Notes: generated by a model from the sequence alone, not told the origin. Numbered from the stretch's first letter, positions 1 to 8,811 are shown. The stretch: 64,000 nucleotides of DNA from RGIG8745 sp045576655 (GCA_045576655.1 JAZNGW010000027.1:1-64000); one strand, 5' to 3'. Translations and numbers: made by a program.

Positions 1-79
1 CAGAGACCTTATAATTAGATACCAAGAACTGAATGAAGAAAAAGGAAAACCACTTATTCCGTCGCTATTTGATTTTTGA
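1..79 (+). CDS. 3' end of an unidentified protein (25 codons)
   Basis: Reading from base 2, an open frame runs through the window edge to a TGA at 77-79. The tail is charged and then hydrophobic, ending P-S-L-F-D-F, which looks like a genuine C-terminus rather than random frame. The other forward frame that starts at base 1 closes at once (TAG at 16-18). The family cannot be named from 25 residues. It would be transcribed toward the flavodoxin gene on the other strand. Confidence 0.4.
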   Translation, partial: RDLIIRYQELNEEKGKPLIPSLFDF

Positions 80-126
80 CAAAATGTCACATTAAAAAGG
101 ATGTTCTTATTGTTAACAGATTCTTT

Positions 127-154
127 GGGACAGTAGTGCAATACATTGCGTCCC
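127..154. repeat. dispersed palindrome, family A (GCAAT-ATTGC core)
   Basis: GGGAC...GTCCC brackets a core GCAATACATTGC. The same palindrome occurs at about 41216-41236, 41688-41717 (with an internal duplication) and 41957-41978. It sits beside runs of the GAGTTAAGAAGTTAA type that also recur in this genome. Confidence 0.7.
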
Positions 155-189
155 TACTTAACTTCTTAACTCCTGACTCCTTAACTTCT

Positions 190-216
190 AAAAAAGGCAC
201 CCTCGAAAGGATGCCC
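190..216 (-). terminator. Rho-independent terminator of the flavodoxin-family gene
   Basis: On the minus strand GGCATCC pairs with GGGTGCC (one G-U pair) around a 6-nt loop and is followed by six T. It lies about 55 bp after the stop of the gene ending at 271. The hairpin resembles the GGATGCC-type palindrome at 42291-42313, so a dispersed repeat may serve as the terminator. Confidence 0.65.
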
Positions 217-270
217 TATGGGAATTTCTTGTTTCGTGTTGGTTGTTTTGAGGGTAATAGTGAATAGGTC

Positions 271-891
271 TTACCTTATGAAATTTGTCTTTATCGGCGA
301 TTCCTTTTCTGGAGGTGTGATGCCTGACTGTCTGCCTTGCTCGATGCAACGGAGCAACCATGCCATGTTGCGACCGAGGGTACGCATGGTTTGTAGTCCT
401 TCGCCGTCTTGCAACGCTTCTTCAGGGGTGTTGCCGTGAATTTGGTTCCAATATTGTGAACCGACAACGAGCATCTGGCTGATTGTGAAGTATTTGTTTA
501 GTTGGTCGAAGGCTGCGCTTGCTCCTCCGCGTCGGCAACTAACTACAGCCGCCGCTGGCTTAAGGGCGTAGATGGATGATTTGCCGTAGAATGCGCGGTC
601 GAGAAACGATGTGAGCGCGCCTGATGCTGCTGCGTAGTGAACAGGGGAACCGAACACGTATGCGTCGGCTTCGCGTGCTTTTTCAATAAAAGGATTGACT
701 GTGTCGTCAATGCAGCATTTCCCTGTGGCGATGCATTGTCCGCAAGCAATACAGCCGGAGATAGGGCGGTTGCCGATCCAGTAGATTTCAGTTTCTATGC
801 CAGCTTCTTTAAGTGTCTTTGCTACTTCTTGTAGCGCTATGTGTGTGCATCCCTCCTTGTGAGGGCTTCCGTTGACTAATAGGACTTTCAT
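271..891 (-). CDS. flavodoxin-family NAD(P)H-dependent oxidoreductase
   Basis: This is a 206-residue cytoplasmic protein of the NADPH-dependent FMN reductase / iron-sulfur flavoprotein type. The N-terminus M-K-V-L-L-V-N-G-S-P-H is the beta1-loop that holds FMN phosphate. Around residues 46-60 there is a cysteine-rich segment (C-I-A-C-G-Q-C followed by a further CC), as in members that carry or once carried an Fe-S cluster. The motif G-S-P-V-H-Y at about 80 is the second flavin loop. It probably reduces quinones, metals or other acceptors with NAD(P)H; the substrate cannot be told. The gene is monocistronic, with a hairpin and T-run downstream. Confidence 0.85.
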   Translation of the reverse strand: MKVLLVNGSPHKEGCTHIALQEVAKTLKEAGIETEIYWIGNRPISGCIACGQCIATGKCCIDDTVNPFIEKAREADAYVFGSPVHYAAASGALTSFLDRAFYGKSSIYALKPAAAVVSCRRGGASAAFDQLNKYFTISQMLVVGSQYWNQIHGNTPEEALQDGEGLQTMRTLGRNMAWLLRCIEQGRQSGITPPEKESPIKTNFIR

Positions 892-951
892 GTTTTTTAT
901 GTTTAGGAGTTAAGAAGTTAAAGGAATTTAAGGAAGTAAGAGTCGGGGGAT

Positions 952-2016
952 TTACTTATCAATTTTGATGATTGCTCCTGTTGAGGCGTTGAAGGTTACT
1001 TTCGTTGTCGCTCCCTTATTGAATAGTGTGCTGCTAAGTACGTCGACGGTTCCGAATTGTGCGATAGGGAATTCCGTGTCGAAGTAGGTGCGAAGCGGAG
1101 TGAATATTCTGATGTTTGCAAGGCTTGGCAAATTGTAAACAACTCCTGTGATTTTGCGCTTGGCGCTTTCCTCGGCTGTGGGGAGTGATACGCTGTGCTT
1201 GTCCTTGACGCTGATGTAGTAGGGGTTGCCTCCGAGGTCGTCGGCAGTGGTGAATCCGTACTTTTCAGAGTGGCGGAAAATGATGTCTTTGTCTGTGTCG
1301 CCTTTAGGGATGTATGTAAATGTTTTGACGGTTGATTTGCTCTCCTCGTAACCGACGAAGAGTTGTAAGAGCGCTTCTTCCTGGCGATTGAGCTCATCGA
1401 GTACTATTTTGAGCGAGGCGCCGTCTTTTGGCATTGTGTCGACTTGCCCCTTCATGATTGCGCTGCGACTTTCGCGTATGTCGTAGATTTCTGCAGCTGT
1501 GAGTTCTGCCATTTTTGCTATGGAGTTGGCCGAGAGAATTTCGTGTGTCAGGAAATCTTTCGGTTTGATATTGTTGCGCTTTTCAGCTGGCACGTTGATG
1601 ACGTCTTCTTCGTTTTCGGCTTCGGTGTTGATTGCAAGGAGCACGCCGTTGTCATCGAGGCGGACAAATGGAGCTATGGTCTTGTCCTTGAGCTTGATAG
1701 TGAAGTGTTTTGTGGTGTCGGGCGTGCCGATGGCCTGTATGTTCATTTCGGTAATTATGTGCTTGGTTTCTGAGTTTTGACGCACTCCGGTGATGTGAAG
1801 ATAGCGCTCGGCGTAGCGGCAAAATTCGCCAGGGGTGTAGGTGGTTGCTGTTGAAACGACCTTTACCATAATTTCTGTTTGCGGGAGAAAATAGCTGACT
1901 CCTTCTGCTACGATTCCGGTGTTATATGTGCTAACTTGTGTTTGTGCGAGTGCAGGGAGTGCGAGTGCGGAAAACAGGATTCCGAACACTGTTGCTGTTG
2001 TCTTTTTCTTTATCAT
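952..2016 (-). CDS. exported DUF4831-family protein
   Basis: This is a 354-residue protein starting M-I-K-K-K with a signal peptide ending A-L-A-Q at about residue 25. The frame stays open 26 codons further upstream, but the chosen ATG is the one that starts the signal peptide, and it overlaps the stop codon of nnr as ATGA (2013-2016), a translational-coupling arrangement. I recognise it as the Bacteroidales DUF4831 family of unknown function, probably periplasmic or envelope-associated. No catalytic motif is visible. Confidence 0.75.
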   Translation of the reverse strand: MIKKKTTATVFGILFSALALPALAQTQVSTYNTGIVAEGVSYFLPQTEIMVKVVSTATTYTPGEFCRYAERYLHITGVRQNSETKHIITEMNIQAIGTPDTTKHFTIKLKDKTIAPFVRLDDNGVLLAINTEAENEEDVINVPAEKRNNIKPKDFLTHEILSANSIAKMAELTAAEIYDIRESRSAIMKGQVDTMPKDGASLKIVLDELNRQEEALLQLFVGYEESKSTVKTFTYIPKGDTDKDIIFRHSEKYGFTTADDLGGNPYYISVKDKHSVSLPTAEESAKRKITGVVYNLPSLANIRIFTPLRTYFDTEFPIAQFGTVDVLSSTLFNKGATTKVTFNASTGAIIKIDK

Positions 2017-3533
2017 GGTTTTGCTAATTTGATTTTCTTGAATGCAGAATGCAGGTGACTGATGATGTCGCTGGCAATAAGGCTTTCCTCGCATAGGGCC
2101 TCGGCGGCAATGTCGCCTGCCAATCCATGCAGGTAGGCGCCTGTCAAGGATGCTGCTTCAGAGGTGTAGCCTTGGGCGAGAAGTGAGAGGATTATGCCTG
2201 TAAGCACGTCGCCGCTTCCGGCAGTGGCCATGCCTGGGTTGCCTGTAGGGTTGATATGGCAATGCCCTTCGGGGGTGACGATTATGGAGAAAGCTCCTTT
2301 GATTAGGATATATATGTGTTGGCGCATGGCTAACTCGCGCGTTTTTTGAAGTTCCTCATAGCTGTTGCGAGTCGCTCCGATGAGTCCAGCAAGTTCCTTT
2401 TTGTGAGGGGTGAGTATGCTGTTCTGAGGCAGTTGCTGAATCCATCCGATGTGTCTTGAAAGGATATTGATTGCATCTGCGTCAATTATTATAGGCGAGG
2501 TAGTTAGCCTGATTTGTTCTATAAATGCTTGAGCGGTACGTTCGTCAGTCCCGATGCCAGGACCAATGCCCATTGCGTCGAATGGTGTGGCGTCAAAAGG
2601 ATTGGAGAAATGCTCCGTTTTATTCTCTGTGTGAAGTACGGTTTCGGGCAATGCTGCCAAAATTGGCTGTGCGTTGATTTCGGGAGTGTGCAGTGTCAGT
2701 TTTCCCACTCCTGCACGTAAGCATGCTTTAGCGGCGAGTATGGCTGCACCTGCCATGTTCTTCTGTCCTGCAATAAGTAAGGCATGTCCCATTGTGCCCT
2801 TGTGGGCGAATTTGGGACGAGTCTTTAGCATGGTGCTGATGAGACCTTCTTCCGTTAGGTTGTAGCAAGTGTGGAATTCTTCGCTTTCAGGAGTCTTTAT
2901 GCCAATGTCAAGTACGTCCCATTCTCCAGTATGGCAGGCGTTCTCGGCAAAGAAGAATGCCAGTTTTGGGTACTGGAACGTGAATGTGTAGTCGGCCTTG
3001 ATGACATGACTCATGACGTTGTATGTGTTGTCTTCGCACATAAGTCCAGACGGAACATCGATGGACACTACCGTGGACGGTTGAGAATTGATGTATTTTA
3101 CTACGGATGCGAATCCGCCAGTGAGCGGACGACTGATTCCTGTGCCGAAAAGACCGTCAATCACAACATCTTCTGCTGTGAGAGGAGGAGGGTTAAATGA
3201 AGTGGTTATTTCCGTGATTTCAGCAATGTTTTGGTTGCGCAACCTTTCGAGGTTTGCAGAGCAGTCAAGTGAAAGTTTTCCGTTTGTGTTGAATAGGAAA
3301 ACGTCCACCTTGTATCCCATGTTGCATAAAAGTCTTGCCACGGCAAGTGCGTCGCCTCCGTTGTTGCCAGAACCTGCAAAAACTTTTACAGGCGTGTTGT
3401 TTTTCCACATAGAAGTGAACTTGTGCGTGAAAGCGGCAGATGCCCTCTCCATCAAATCGATAGAACTAATAGGTTCCTCCTCAATGGCATGGGAGTCGGC
3501 TTTTTTTATCTGTGCTGCTGAAAGAATCTTCAT
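2013..3533 (-). CDS. nnr: bifunctional NAD(P)H-hydrate epimerase / ADP-dependent NAD(P)H-hydrate dehydratase
   Basis: This 506-residue cytoplasmic enzyme repairs hydrated NADH and NADPH. The N-terminal YjeF_N half (about 1-220) is the epimerase, with G-S-G-N-N-G-G-D-A-L at about 55-65 and V-V-I-D-G-L-F-G-T-G. The C-terminal half (about 235-500) is the carbohydrate-kinase-like dehydratase: G-I-G-P-G-I-G-T binds substrate, and N-P-G-M-A-T-A-G-S-G-D-V-L near 430 carries the catalytic Asp and phosphate loop. Length matches fused family members. A -7 box abuts the start codon, so the transcript is probably leaderless. Confidence 0.95.
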   Translation of the reverse strand: MKILSAAQIKKADSHAIEEEPISSIDLMERASAAFTHKFTSMWKNNTPVKVFAGSGNNGGDALAVARLLCNMGYKVDVFLFNTNGKLSLDCSANLERLRNQNIAEITEITTSFNPPPLTAEDVVIDGLFGTGISRPLTGGFASVVKYINSQPSTVVSIDVPSGLMCEDNTYNVMSHVIKADYTFTFQYPKLAFFFAENACHTGEWDVLDIGIKTPESEEFHTCYNLTEEGLISTMLKTRPKFAHKGTMGHALLIAGQKNMAGAAILAAKACLRAGVGKLTLHTPEINAQPILAALPETVLHTENKTEHFSNPFDATPFDAMGIGPGIGTDERTAQAFIEQIRLTTSPIIIDADAINILSRHIGWIQQLPQNSILTPHKKELAGLIGATRNSYEELQKTRELAMRQHIYILIKGAFSIIVTPEGHCHINPTGNPGMATAGSGDVLTGIILSLLAQGYTSEAASLTGAYLHGLAGDIAAEALCEESLIASDIISHLHSAFKKIKLAKP

Positions 3534-3538
3534 GGATG

Positions 3539-3546
3539 CAAATTTA
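3539..3546 (-). promoter_or_regulatory. -7 box for nnr, nearly leaderless
   Basis: The minus strand reads TAAATTTG, a match to the Bacteroidota -7 consensus TAnnTTTG. Its last base is only 6 bp upstream of the nnr ATG, so the transcript would start at or within a few bases of the start codon. Confidence 0.5.
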
Positions 3547-3652
3547 GGAAAATGTGTGTATTATTCAATCTTGAATCCTTATAAAGTGAATTTTATTGTG
3601 CTAATTTGGCATTTTGTTGTAATGTGGTAACGCGTGAACCGAAGATTTTGTG

Positions 3653-3660
3653 TAAGTTTG
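3653..3660 (+). promoter_or_regulatory. -7 box for adk
   Basis: TAAGTTTG matches the consensus TAnnTTTG and lies 29 bp before the adk ATG. No clear -33 TTTG stands at the expected spacing. Confidence 0.5.
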
Positions 3661-3689
3661 TAGTCAATTAAAGATTAAAATTACAGAAT

Positions 3690-4265
3690 ATGAAGAATAT
3701 AATTATTTTTGGTGCTCCAGGTTCAGGAAAGGGCACATATAGTGATGAGATTGTTGCAAAATATGGAATGGGGCACATTTCTACAGGTGATGTCCTTAGA
3801 GGTGAAATCAAGAATGGCACAGAGCTTGGTAATATTGCCAAAGGCTATATTGACAATGGACAACTCATCCCAGATGAATTGATGATAGACATTCTTGCCA
3901 AGACATACGACTCTTTGACAGCAGGCAAGGGAGTTATTTTTGATGGATTCCCTCGCACTATCGCTCAGGCTGAGGCATTGAAGAAGATGCTTGCAGAGCG
4001 TAATCATGATATGGGTATGATGGTGGAACTTGTTGTTGATGAAGAGACACTTATGGCTCGTCTGCTTAACCGTGCTGTTGAGCAGGGACGCGCAGATGAT
4101 AACGAGGAAACTATCAAAAAGCGTTTTGAGGTTTATCACAACCAGACAGCTCCGCTTGCAGAGTGGTTCGAAAAGGAAGGTTTGCGTCACACGTTCACTT
4201 GGAAAGGTTCAAAAGAGCAGATGCTTGCTGACATCTTCGAGGCGATAGATGCAGAGAACAAATAG
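3690..4265 (+). CDS. adk: adenylate kinase
   Basis: This 191-residue cytoplasmic enzyme interconverts ATP + AMP and 2 ADP. The Walker A loop G-A-P-G-S-G-K-G-T is at 8-16. H-I-S-T-G-D-V-L-R (about 30-38) and the F-D-G-F-P-R-T signature (about 90) form the AMP-binding part. The lid is of the short, zinc-less type, consistent with the length. The gene is followed 108 bp later by obgE on the same strand, and an imperfect hairpin (about 4291-4330) lies in that gap without a T-run. Confidence 0.95.
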   Translation: MKNIIIFGAPGSGKGTYSDEIVAKYGMGHISTGDVLRGEIKNGTELGNIAKGYIDNGQLIPDELMIDILAKTYDSLTAGKGVIFDGFPRTIAQAEALKKMLAERNHDMGMMVELVVDEETLMARLLNRAVEQGRADDNEETIKKRFEVYHNQTAPLAEWFEKEGLRHTFTWKGSKEQMLADIFEAIDAENK

Positions 4266-4373
4266 TACATTCATCTTTATACAAATGGAATATTTAGGAG
4301 TTCAGATGTTGCGAAAGTTACTTCTGGACTCTTAGTGCTGATAAAAAGACTTGCAACTGATAAATCATAACGC

Positions 4374-5588
4374 ATGGCGAACTCAAACTTTATAGACTAT
4401 GTGAAGATATATTGCCGTTCAGGACGTGGTGGACGTGGGTCTACGCATATGCACAGGGCGAAATATTTGCCTAAGGGAGGACCTGATGGCGGTAATGGAG
4501 GACGTGGAGGTCATGTCATACTACGCGGCAATCGTAACTATTGGACTTTGTTGCATTTGAAGTATGACCGTCATGTTCAGGCTGAGCATGGAGGCAACGG
4601 GTCAAAATGTAAAAGTTCGGGTAAACAGGGCGAGGATAAGTATATAGATGTACCATGTGGTACTGTTGTATATAATGCAGAAACAGGTGATTACATTTGT
4701 GATGTCACAGATCATGGACAAGAAATCATATTGTTGAGAGGCGGACGTGGAGGTTTGGGTAATTTTAATTTCTGCACCCCAACAAATCAGGCGCCGCGTT
4801 ATGCGCAACCTGGTGAGCCAATGCAGGAATTGACAGTTATCCTTGAACTTAAGCTTCTTGCAGATGTCGGTCTTGTAGGTTTTCCCAACGCAGGAAAGTC
4901 GACATTAGTATCGGCGCTCTCATCAGCCAAACCTAAGATTGCTAATTATCCGTTCACAACCCTTGAGCCTAGTTTAGGAATTGTTTCCTACCGTGACGGC
5001 AAGTCGTTTGTCATGGCCGATATACCAGGTATCATAGAAGGTGCGAGTCAGGGTAAAGGACTTGGACTTCGCTTCCTTCGTCATATAGAGCGAAATTCGT
5101 TGCTTTTGTTTATGGTGCCAGGCGACACTGATGATATTAAGCGAGAATATGAGATTTTGCTCAATGAACTTGCCACTTTCAATCCGGAACTTTTGGATAA
5201 GGGACGTGTGCTTGCCATTACAAAGTCGGATATGCTCGATGATGAACTGGTTGAAATGCTAAGCGAAACTCTTCCTAAGGATGTGCCAACCGTTTTCATA
5301 TCTTCAATCACTGGCAAGGGATTAATGGAACTGAAGGATTTGCTATGGCGTGAGATGAATAGCGAAAGCAACAAGATTGCGGCCATCACGACAAGCGAGT
5401 CTATCGTGCATCATCCAAAAGACTATATCCGCTTGCGTGCAGAACTTGAAGAAGAGGGTGAGGATGAAGAGATTGTTTATATTGACGACGATGAGTTTGA
5501 GGATGTGGAGGAATACGATATAGAGGATTTCGAAGACTTGGAGGATTTTGAGTACGAAGAGGGCGATGACAATGACAAGGAGCGTTGA
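4374..5588 (+). CDS. obgE: GTPase ObgE/CgtA, ribosome assembly
   Basis: This is a 404-residue Obg GTPase. The glycine-rich Obg fold occupies about 1-160 (repeated G-G-R-G-G). The G domain follows, with G1 G-F-P-N-A-G-K-S-T near 166, G3 D-I-P-G-I-I-E-G-A, G4 T-K-S-D near 285 and a G5-like S-S-I-T-G. The last about 50 residues form a very acidic tail of D/E with F and Y, instead of the OCT domain of Gram-positive Obg. Its 3' end overlaps the start of pgeF. It acts in 50S assembly and growth control. Confidence 0.95.
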   Translation: MANSNFIDYVKIYCRSGRGGRGSTHMHRAKYLPKGGPDGGNGGRGGHVILRGNRNYWTLLHLKYDRHVQAEHGGNGSKCKSSGKQGEDKYIDVPCGTVVYNAETGDYICDVTDHGQEIILLRGGRGGLGNFNFCTPTNQAPRYAQPGEPMQELTVILELKLLADVGLVGFPNAGKSTLVSALSSAKPKIANYPFTTLEPSLGIVSYRDGKSFVMADIPGIIEGASQGKGLGLRFLRHIERNSLLLFMVPGDTDDIKREYEILLNELATFNPELLDKGRVLAITKSDMLDDELVEMLSETLPKDVPTVFISSITGKGLMELKDLLWREMNSESNKIAAITTSESIVHHPKDYIRLRAELEEEGEDEEIVYIDDDEFEDVEEYDIEDFEDLEDFEYEEGDDNDKER

Positions 5589-6402
5589 TGACAATCAGCT
5601 TTTGTGCTATGATGTTTCGCCAGGCGTAGTGGCATTCAGTACTAAGCGCGGTAATCTTGTCACAGTAGATTCTCCTTATTCAGGATTTAACGCAAATCCT
5701 TTTTGCGGTGATGATTTCACCAAAGTTGCTGATGCTCAGAATCATCTGGCGTCAATGATTGGTACCGGTTGTGATAAACTTATAATTCCGCACCAGGTGC
5801 ATGGTAAGGAAGTTCTTGCTATAGATGAAAAGTTCTTGTCGCTTGACTTAATGAGCAGAAAAGCTCGTCTTGACGGTATCGACGCTTTGGTTACGAAGCT
5901 TAAGGGTGTGTGCGTCTGTGTCTCTACGGCAGATTGCGTGCCGGTGCTGATTTTAGACAGACGGAGAGGCGTGGTAGCAGCTGTTCATGCAGGGTGGCGA
6001 GGTACGGTAAAGAACATTGTCGGCGAAACCATCAGAACGATGATTGCAACTTATGGGACTCGTCCAGAAGATTGTGCTGCAGTGATTGGCCCTTCCATTT
6101 CGCTCGACAGTTTTGAGGTGGGCGATGAGGTGTATGATGAATTTGCCAATGCTGGTTTCGATATGGAGCGAATTGCGAGACGTTACCCTTGTGCCACCAA
6201 TAATACGCAGGCTAAGTGGCACATAAATCTATGGGAAGCTAATCGTATGCAACTGCTTGAATCGGGCGTTAACAACAGCAATTTGATGCTGGCAAATATA
6301 TGTACATTTATTAATTATGACAAATTCTTTTCTGCACGTCGCTTGACGATAAAGTCGGGGCGCATGGTGTCGGGAATAATGAGGATAAAGGAAAACGAAT
6401 AA
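5572..6402 (+). CDS. pgeF: peptidoglycan editing factor / polyphenol-oxidase (laccase-domain) family
   Basis: This 276-residue YfiH/PgeF protein carries the family signatures S-T-A-D-C-V-P-V and A-A-V-H-A-G-W-R-G-T, which supply the metal-binding Cys and His residues. The family has been described both as a multicopper-type oxidase/purine nucleoside enzyme and as an enzyme that removes wrong residues from cell-wall precursors. The frame opens inside the acidic tail of obgE. The ATG at 5572 (or 5566) is the plausible start, giving a 17-23 bp overlap and coupling to obgE translation. serS follows 12 bp later, so adk-obgE-pgeF-serS may be one unit. Confidence 0.88.
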   Translation: MTRSVDDNQLLCYDVSPGVVAFSTKRGNLVTVDSPYSGFNANPFCGDDFTKVADAQNHLASMIGTGCDKLIIPHQVHGKEVLAIDEKFLSLDLMSRKARLDGIDALVTKLKGVCVCVSTADCVPVLILDRRRGVVAAVHAGWRGTVKNIVGETIRTMIATYGTRPEDCAAVIGPSISLDSFEVGDEVYDEFANAGFDMERIARRYPCATNNTQAKWHINLWEANRMQLLESGVNNSNLMLANICTFINYDKFFSARRLTIKSGRMVSGIMRIKENE

Positions 6403-6414
6403 AATCAGATATTT

Positions 6415-7701
6415 ATGCTAACACTTAAACTTATTACGGAAGAGACTGAGCGAGTTATTCGCGGTCTTGAAAAGAAGCACTTCCAGGGTGCTAGGGAGGC
6501 TGTAGAGAAAGCCATCGAAATAGACAAGAAGCGTCGTGAAACACAGACAAAACTTGATGCTAATCTGGCTGAAAGCAAGAAGTTTGCTGCGCAGATCGGC
6601 TCGTTGATGAAGCAAGGACTCAAGTCTGAGGCTGAAGCCGCAAAGGCCGAAGTAGCTAAACTCAAGGAATTGTCAAATGCTCTTTCTGCTGAACTGAAGG
6701 ATGCTGAACAGGCTTTGACTCTTCATCTTTGCACCATCCCTAATATTCCGAACGATGATGTGCCTGAGGGTGCAGGCGCTGAGGATAATGTTGTGGTGAA
6801 AGAGGGTGGAGTGATTCCTGAACTTGGTGATGAACCGCTTCCTCACTGGGAACTTGCTAAGAAATACAATCTCATCGATTTCGACCTCGGAGTGAAAGTT
6901 ACGGGTGCCGGTTTCCCTTTCTATATAGGTAAGATGGCTCGCCTTCAGCGTGCTCTGGAGGCTTTCTTCCTCGACGAGGCGCGCAAGAGCGGATATCTTG
7001 AGGTGCAGCCTCCGCTTGTAGTTAACCAGGCTTCAGGTTATGGCACTGGTCAGCTTCCTGACAAAGAAGGTCAGATGTATCATTGCCAGCTTGACGATTT
7101 ATATCTCATCCCTACAGCAGAAGTTCCAGTGACAAATATCTTCCGCGATGTCATTATTGACGAGAAGGAACTTCCTGTTAAGCGTTGCGCTTACTCTGCA
7201 TGTTTCCGTCGTGAGGCAGGAAGCTACGGAAAGGATGTTCGCGGACTCAACCGTCTGCATCAGTTTGACAAGGTTGAAATCGTGCGTATTGATACACCAG
7301 AGCACTCTTACGAATCACTTAAGGAAATGGTTGACCATGTAGAGGGTCTCCTCGTTAAACTCGGACTTCCTTATCGTATTCTCAAACTCTGCGGTGGTGA
7401 CATGTCGTTCACAAGTGCTATCTGCTACGACTTCGAGGTGTGGTCTGCCGCCCAAAAGCGTTGGCTTGAGGTAAGTTCAACTTCAAACTTCGAGAGCTAT
7501 CAGGCAAACCGCTTGAAGTGCCGCTATCGTCGTGCTGCTGACAAGAAAACTGAACTATGCCACACTCTCAACGGTTCGGCGCTCGCTCTTCCACGCATTG
7601 TTGCTGCAATAATGGAAAACAACCAGACTCCTGATGGCATCCGCGTGCCTGAGGTTCTCGTTCCTTATTGCGGATTTGAATATCTTGATGACAAATTCTA
7701 A
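6415..7701 (+). CDS. serS: seryl-tRNA synthetase
   Basis: This is a 428-residue class II synthetase that charges tRNA-Ser. The N-terminal about 110 residues form the long alpha-helical coiled-coil arm that grips the tRNA. The catalytic domain shows motif 2 around F-R-R-E-A-G-S and R-L-H-Q-F, and motif 3 near G-S-A-L-A-L-P-R close to the C-terminus. Length is typical. It is the last gene before a strong bidirectional terminator. A tRNA-Ser(GCT) gene lies far away at 62.4 kb. Confidence 0.96.
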   Translation: MLTLKLITEETERVIRGLEKKHFQGAREAVEKAIEIDKKRRETQTKLDANLAESKKFAAQIGSLMKQGLKSEAEAAKAEVAKLKELSNALSAELKDAEQALTLHLCTIPNIPNDDVPEGAGAEDNVVVKEGGVIPELGDEPLPHWELAKKYNLIDFDLGVKVTGAGFPFYIGKMARLQRALEAFFLDEARKSGYLEVQPPLVVNQASGYGTGQLPDKEGQMYHCQLDDLYLIPTAEVPVTNIFRDVIIDEKELPVKRCAYSACFRREAGSYGKDVRGLNRLHQFDKVEIVRIDTPEHSYESLKEMVDHVEGLLVKLGLPYRILKLCGGDMSFTSAICYDFEVWSAAQKRWLEVSSTSNFESYQANRLKCRYRRAADKKTELCHTLNGSALALPRIVAAIMENNQTPDGIRVPEVLVPYCGFEYLDDKF

Positions 7702-7722
7702 CATCAATACATGAACTAAGCA

Positions 7723-7755
7723 AAAAGGCTGAATCTCAGGATTCAGCCTTTTGTT
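7723..7755. terminator. bidirectional Rho-independent terminator between serS and the thioredoxin gene
   Basis: AAAAGGCTGAATC pairs perfectly with GATTCAGCCTTTT around TCAG. The arms end in A and T runs, so the hairpin can terminate both the serS transcript (+) and the convergent operon ending at 7760 (-). Confidence 0.85.
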
Positions 7756-7759
7756 ATTT

Positions 7760-8266
7760 TTAGTCTTTTGTTGCTTGAGGTGTCCAGTTCTTGAAGAATC
7801 GTAAAACCTTGTCCTTGTCGTATCCTTTACCTTCTTCAAGGAAACTGGAATCTTGGATGTGTATCACATTTCCGTTTTCATCGAGTATGACCATAACTGG
7901 AAAGCCGAAGCGCCCGGCATTGTTGAGGCGTTTCATAAGTTTGGAGGCCTCTTCCTGTTTCTCTGCTCCTAAAGATTTGCGTGGGTTGTAGTTGACATGG
8001 ATATACTCGAAGTTCTCGTTTATGAGAGCATTTATTGTGCTGTCGTTTGTGATGAAGTCAGCGAAACGCAAACACCACGGACACCAGTTGCCACCAACTT
8101 GGCAGACCACGTACTTGCCTTTATCTTTGGCTTTCGCTATGGCACGGTCGATCTGCTCCAGAGGATTTATTTCTTCGTTGTATATTTTCTTTAGTTCTGT
8201 TTGTGCATTTGCGGTAGCGGCGAATGTTAATGCCGCCAATGCTATTATTAGCGTTTTACTCTTCAT
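7760..8266 (-). CDS. exported thioredoxin-fold protein
   Basis: This 168-residue protein has a signal peptide (cleavage about residue 21, A-N-A-Q). A thioredoxin-like domain carries W-C-P-W-C with redox Cys62 and Cys65. V-M-V-I-L-D-E-N-G with an upstream F-G-F-P places the cis-Pro region. It probably reduces or isomerises disulfides in the periplasm, or is a DUF255/thioredoxin_7-like thiol reductase. It starts 4 bp after the stop of the acetyltransferase gene, so the two are co-transcribed. Confidence 0.82.
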   Translation of the reverse strand: MKSKTLIIALAALTFAATANAQTELKKIYNEEINPLEQIDRAIAKAKDKGKYVVCQVGGNWCPWCLRFADFITNDSTINALINENFEYIHVNYNPRKSLGAEKQEEASKLMKRLNNAGRFGFPVMVILDENGNVIHIQDSSFLEEGKGYDKDKVLRFFKNWTPQATKD

Positions 8267-8270
8267 GATG

Positions 8271-8795
8271 CTATTTGTTTTTTCGTTGATTTCTTATTTG
8301 TTGGTATGCCAGCCGCTCCGCTCCGTCGAGCAGATAGATGATTCCGCAATATTTGAATCCGTACTTGTTTAGAGCGTTGCGCATTATCAAGTTTTGTCGA
8401 TGGGTGTCGATGCGGATGTTGTCTGTCTTTCCGAAGCAGTAGTCAAGAATGCGCTTGAACACACCATGCACGCCGTGTACGCTTGCCATGCGGTGGATGA
8501 CATGGTAGGGCAGGGTGCTGTCCGTCCATTCCCCCTCGTAGATGTTATGATATGTAGGATCGGGCCCTTTGATGAAAGCGAATGTGGCTATGATTTCTCC
8601 GTTTTCCTCCTCTACCACATAACTGTTGCCAGTCCTTATGTCGTTTTCCACAAGCTGCTGCTTCGGATTGCCGTCGGTCCATTGCTCCGTATTGCCATTT
8701 TCCCGCATCTTCTGCCTGCCGCAATCCAGAATTTGCATTATGGCTGTTATGTCCACCATGCTCGCAGGGCGTATTCTCCATTTCTTGTCTGTCAT
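8271..8795 (-). CDS. GNAT-family N-acetyltransferase
   Basis: This 174-residue cytoplasmic protein starts M-T-D-K-K-W-R-I-R-P-A, the usual GNAT beta1. A central strand Y-V-V-E-E-E-N-G-E-I-I-A-T-F and the late segment R-N-A-L-N-K-Y-G-F (acetyl-CoA/beta6-7 region) support the fold. The frame extends 10 codons further upstream, but a -7 box at 8804-8811 lies inside that extension, which favours the ATG at 8795. The substrate is unknown. Confidence 0.8.
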   Translation of the reverse strand: MTDKKWRIRPASMVDITAIMQILDCGRQKMRENGNTEQWTDGNPKQQLVENDIRTGNSYVVEEENGEIIATFAFIKGPDPTYHNIYEGEWTDSTLPYHVIHRMASVHGVHGVFKRILDYCFGKTDNIRIDTHRQNLIMRNALNKYGFKYCGIIYLLDGAERLAYQQIRNQRKNK

Positions 8796-8803
8796 ATCAT
8801 TAG

Positions 8804-8811
8804 CAAAGTTA
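8804..8811 (-). promoter_or_regulatory. -7 box for the GNAT-thioredoxin operon
   Basis: The minus strand reads TAACTTTG ending 9 bp before the ATG at 8795, predicting a leader of only a few bases. It also decides the start of that gene. Confidence 0.5.
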
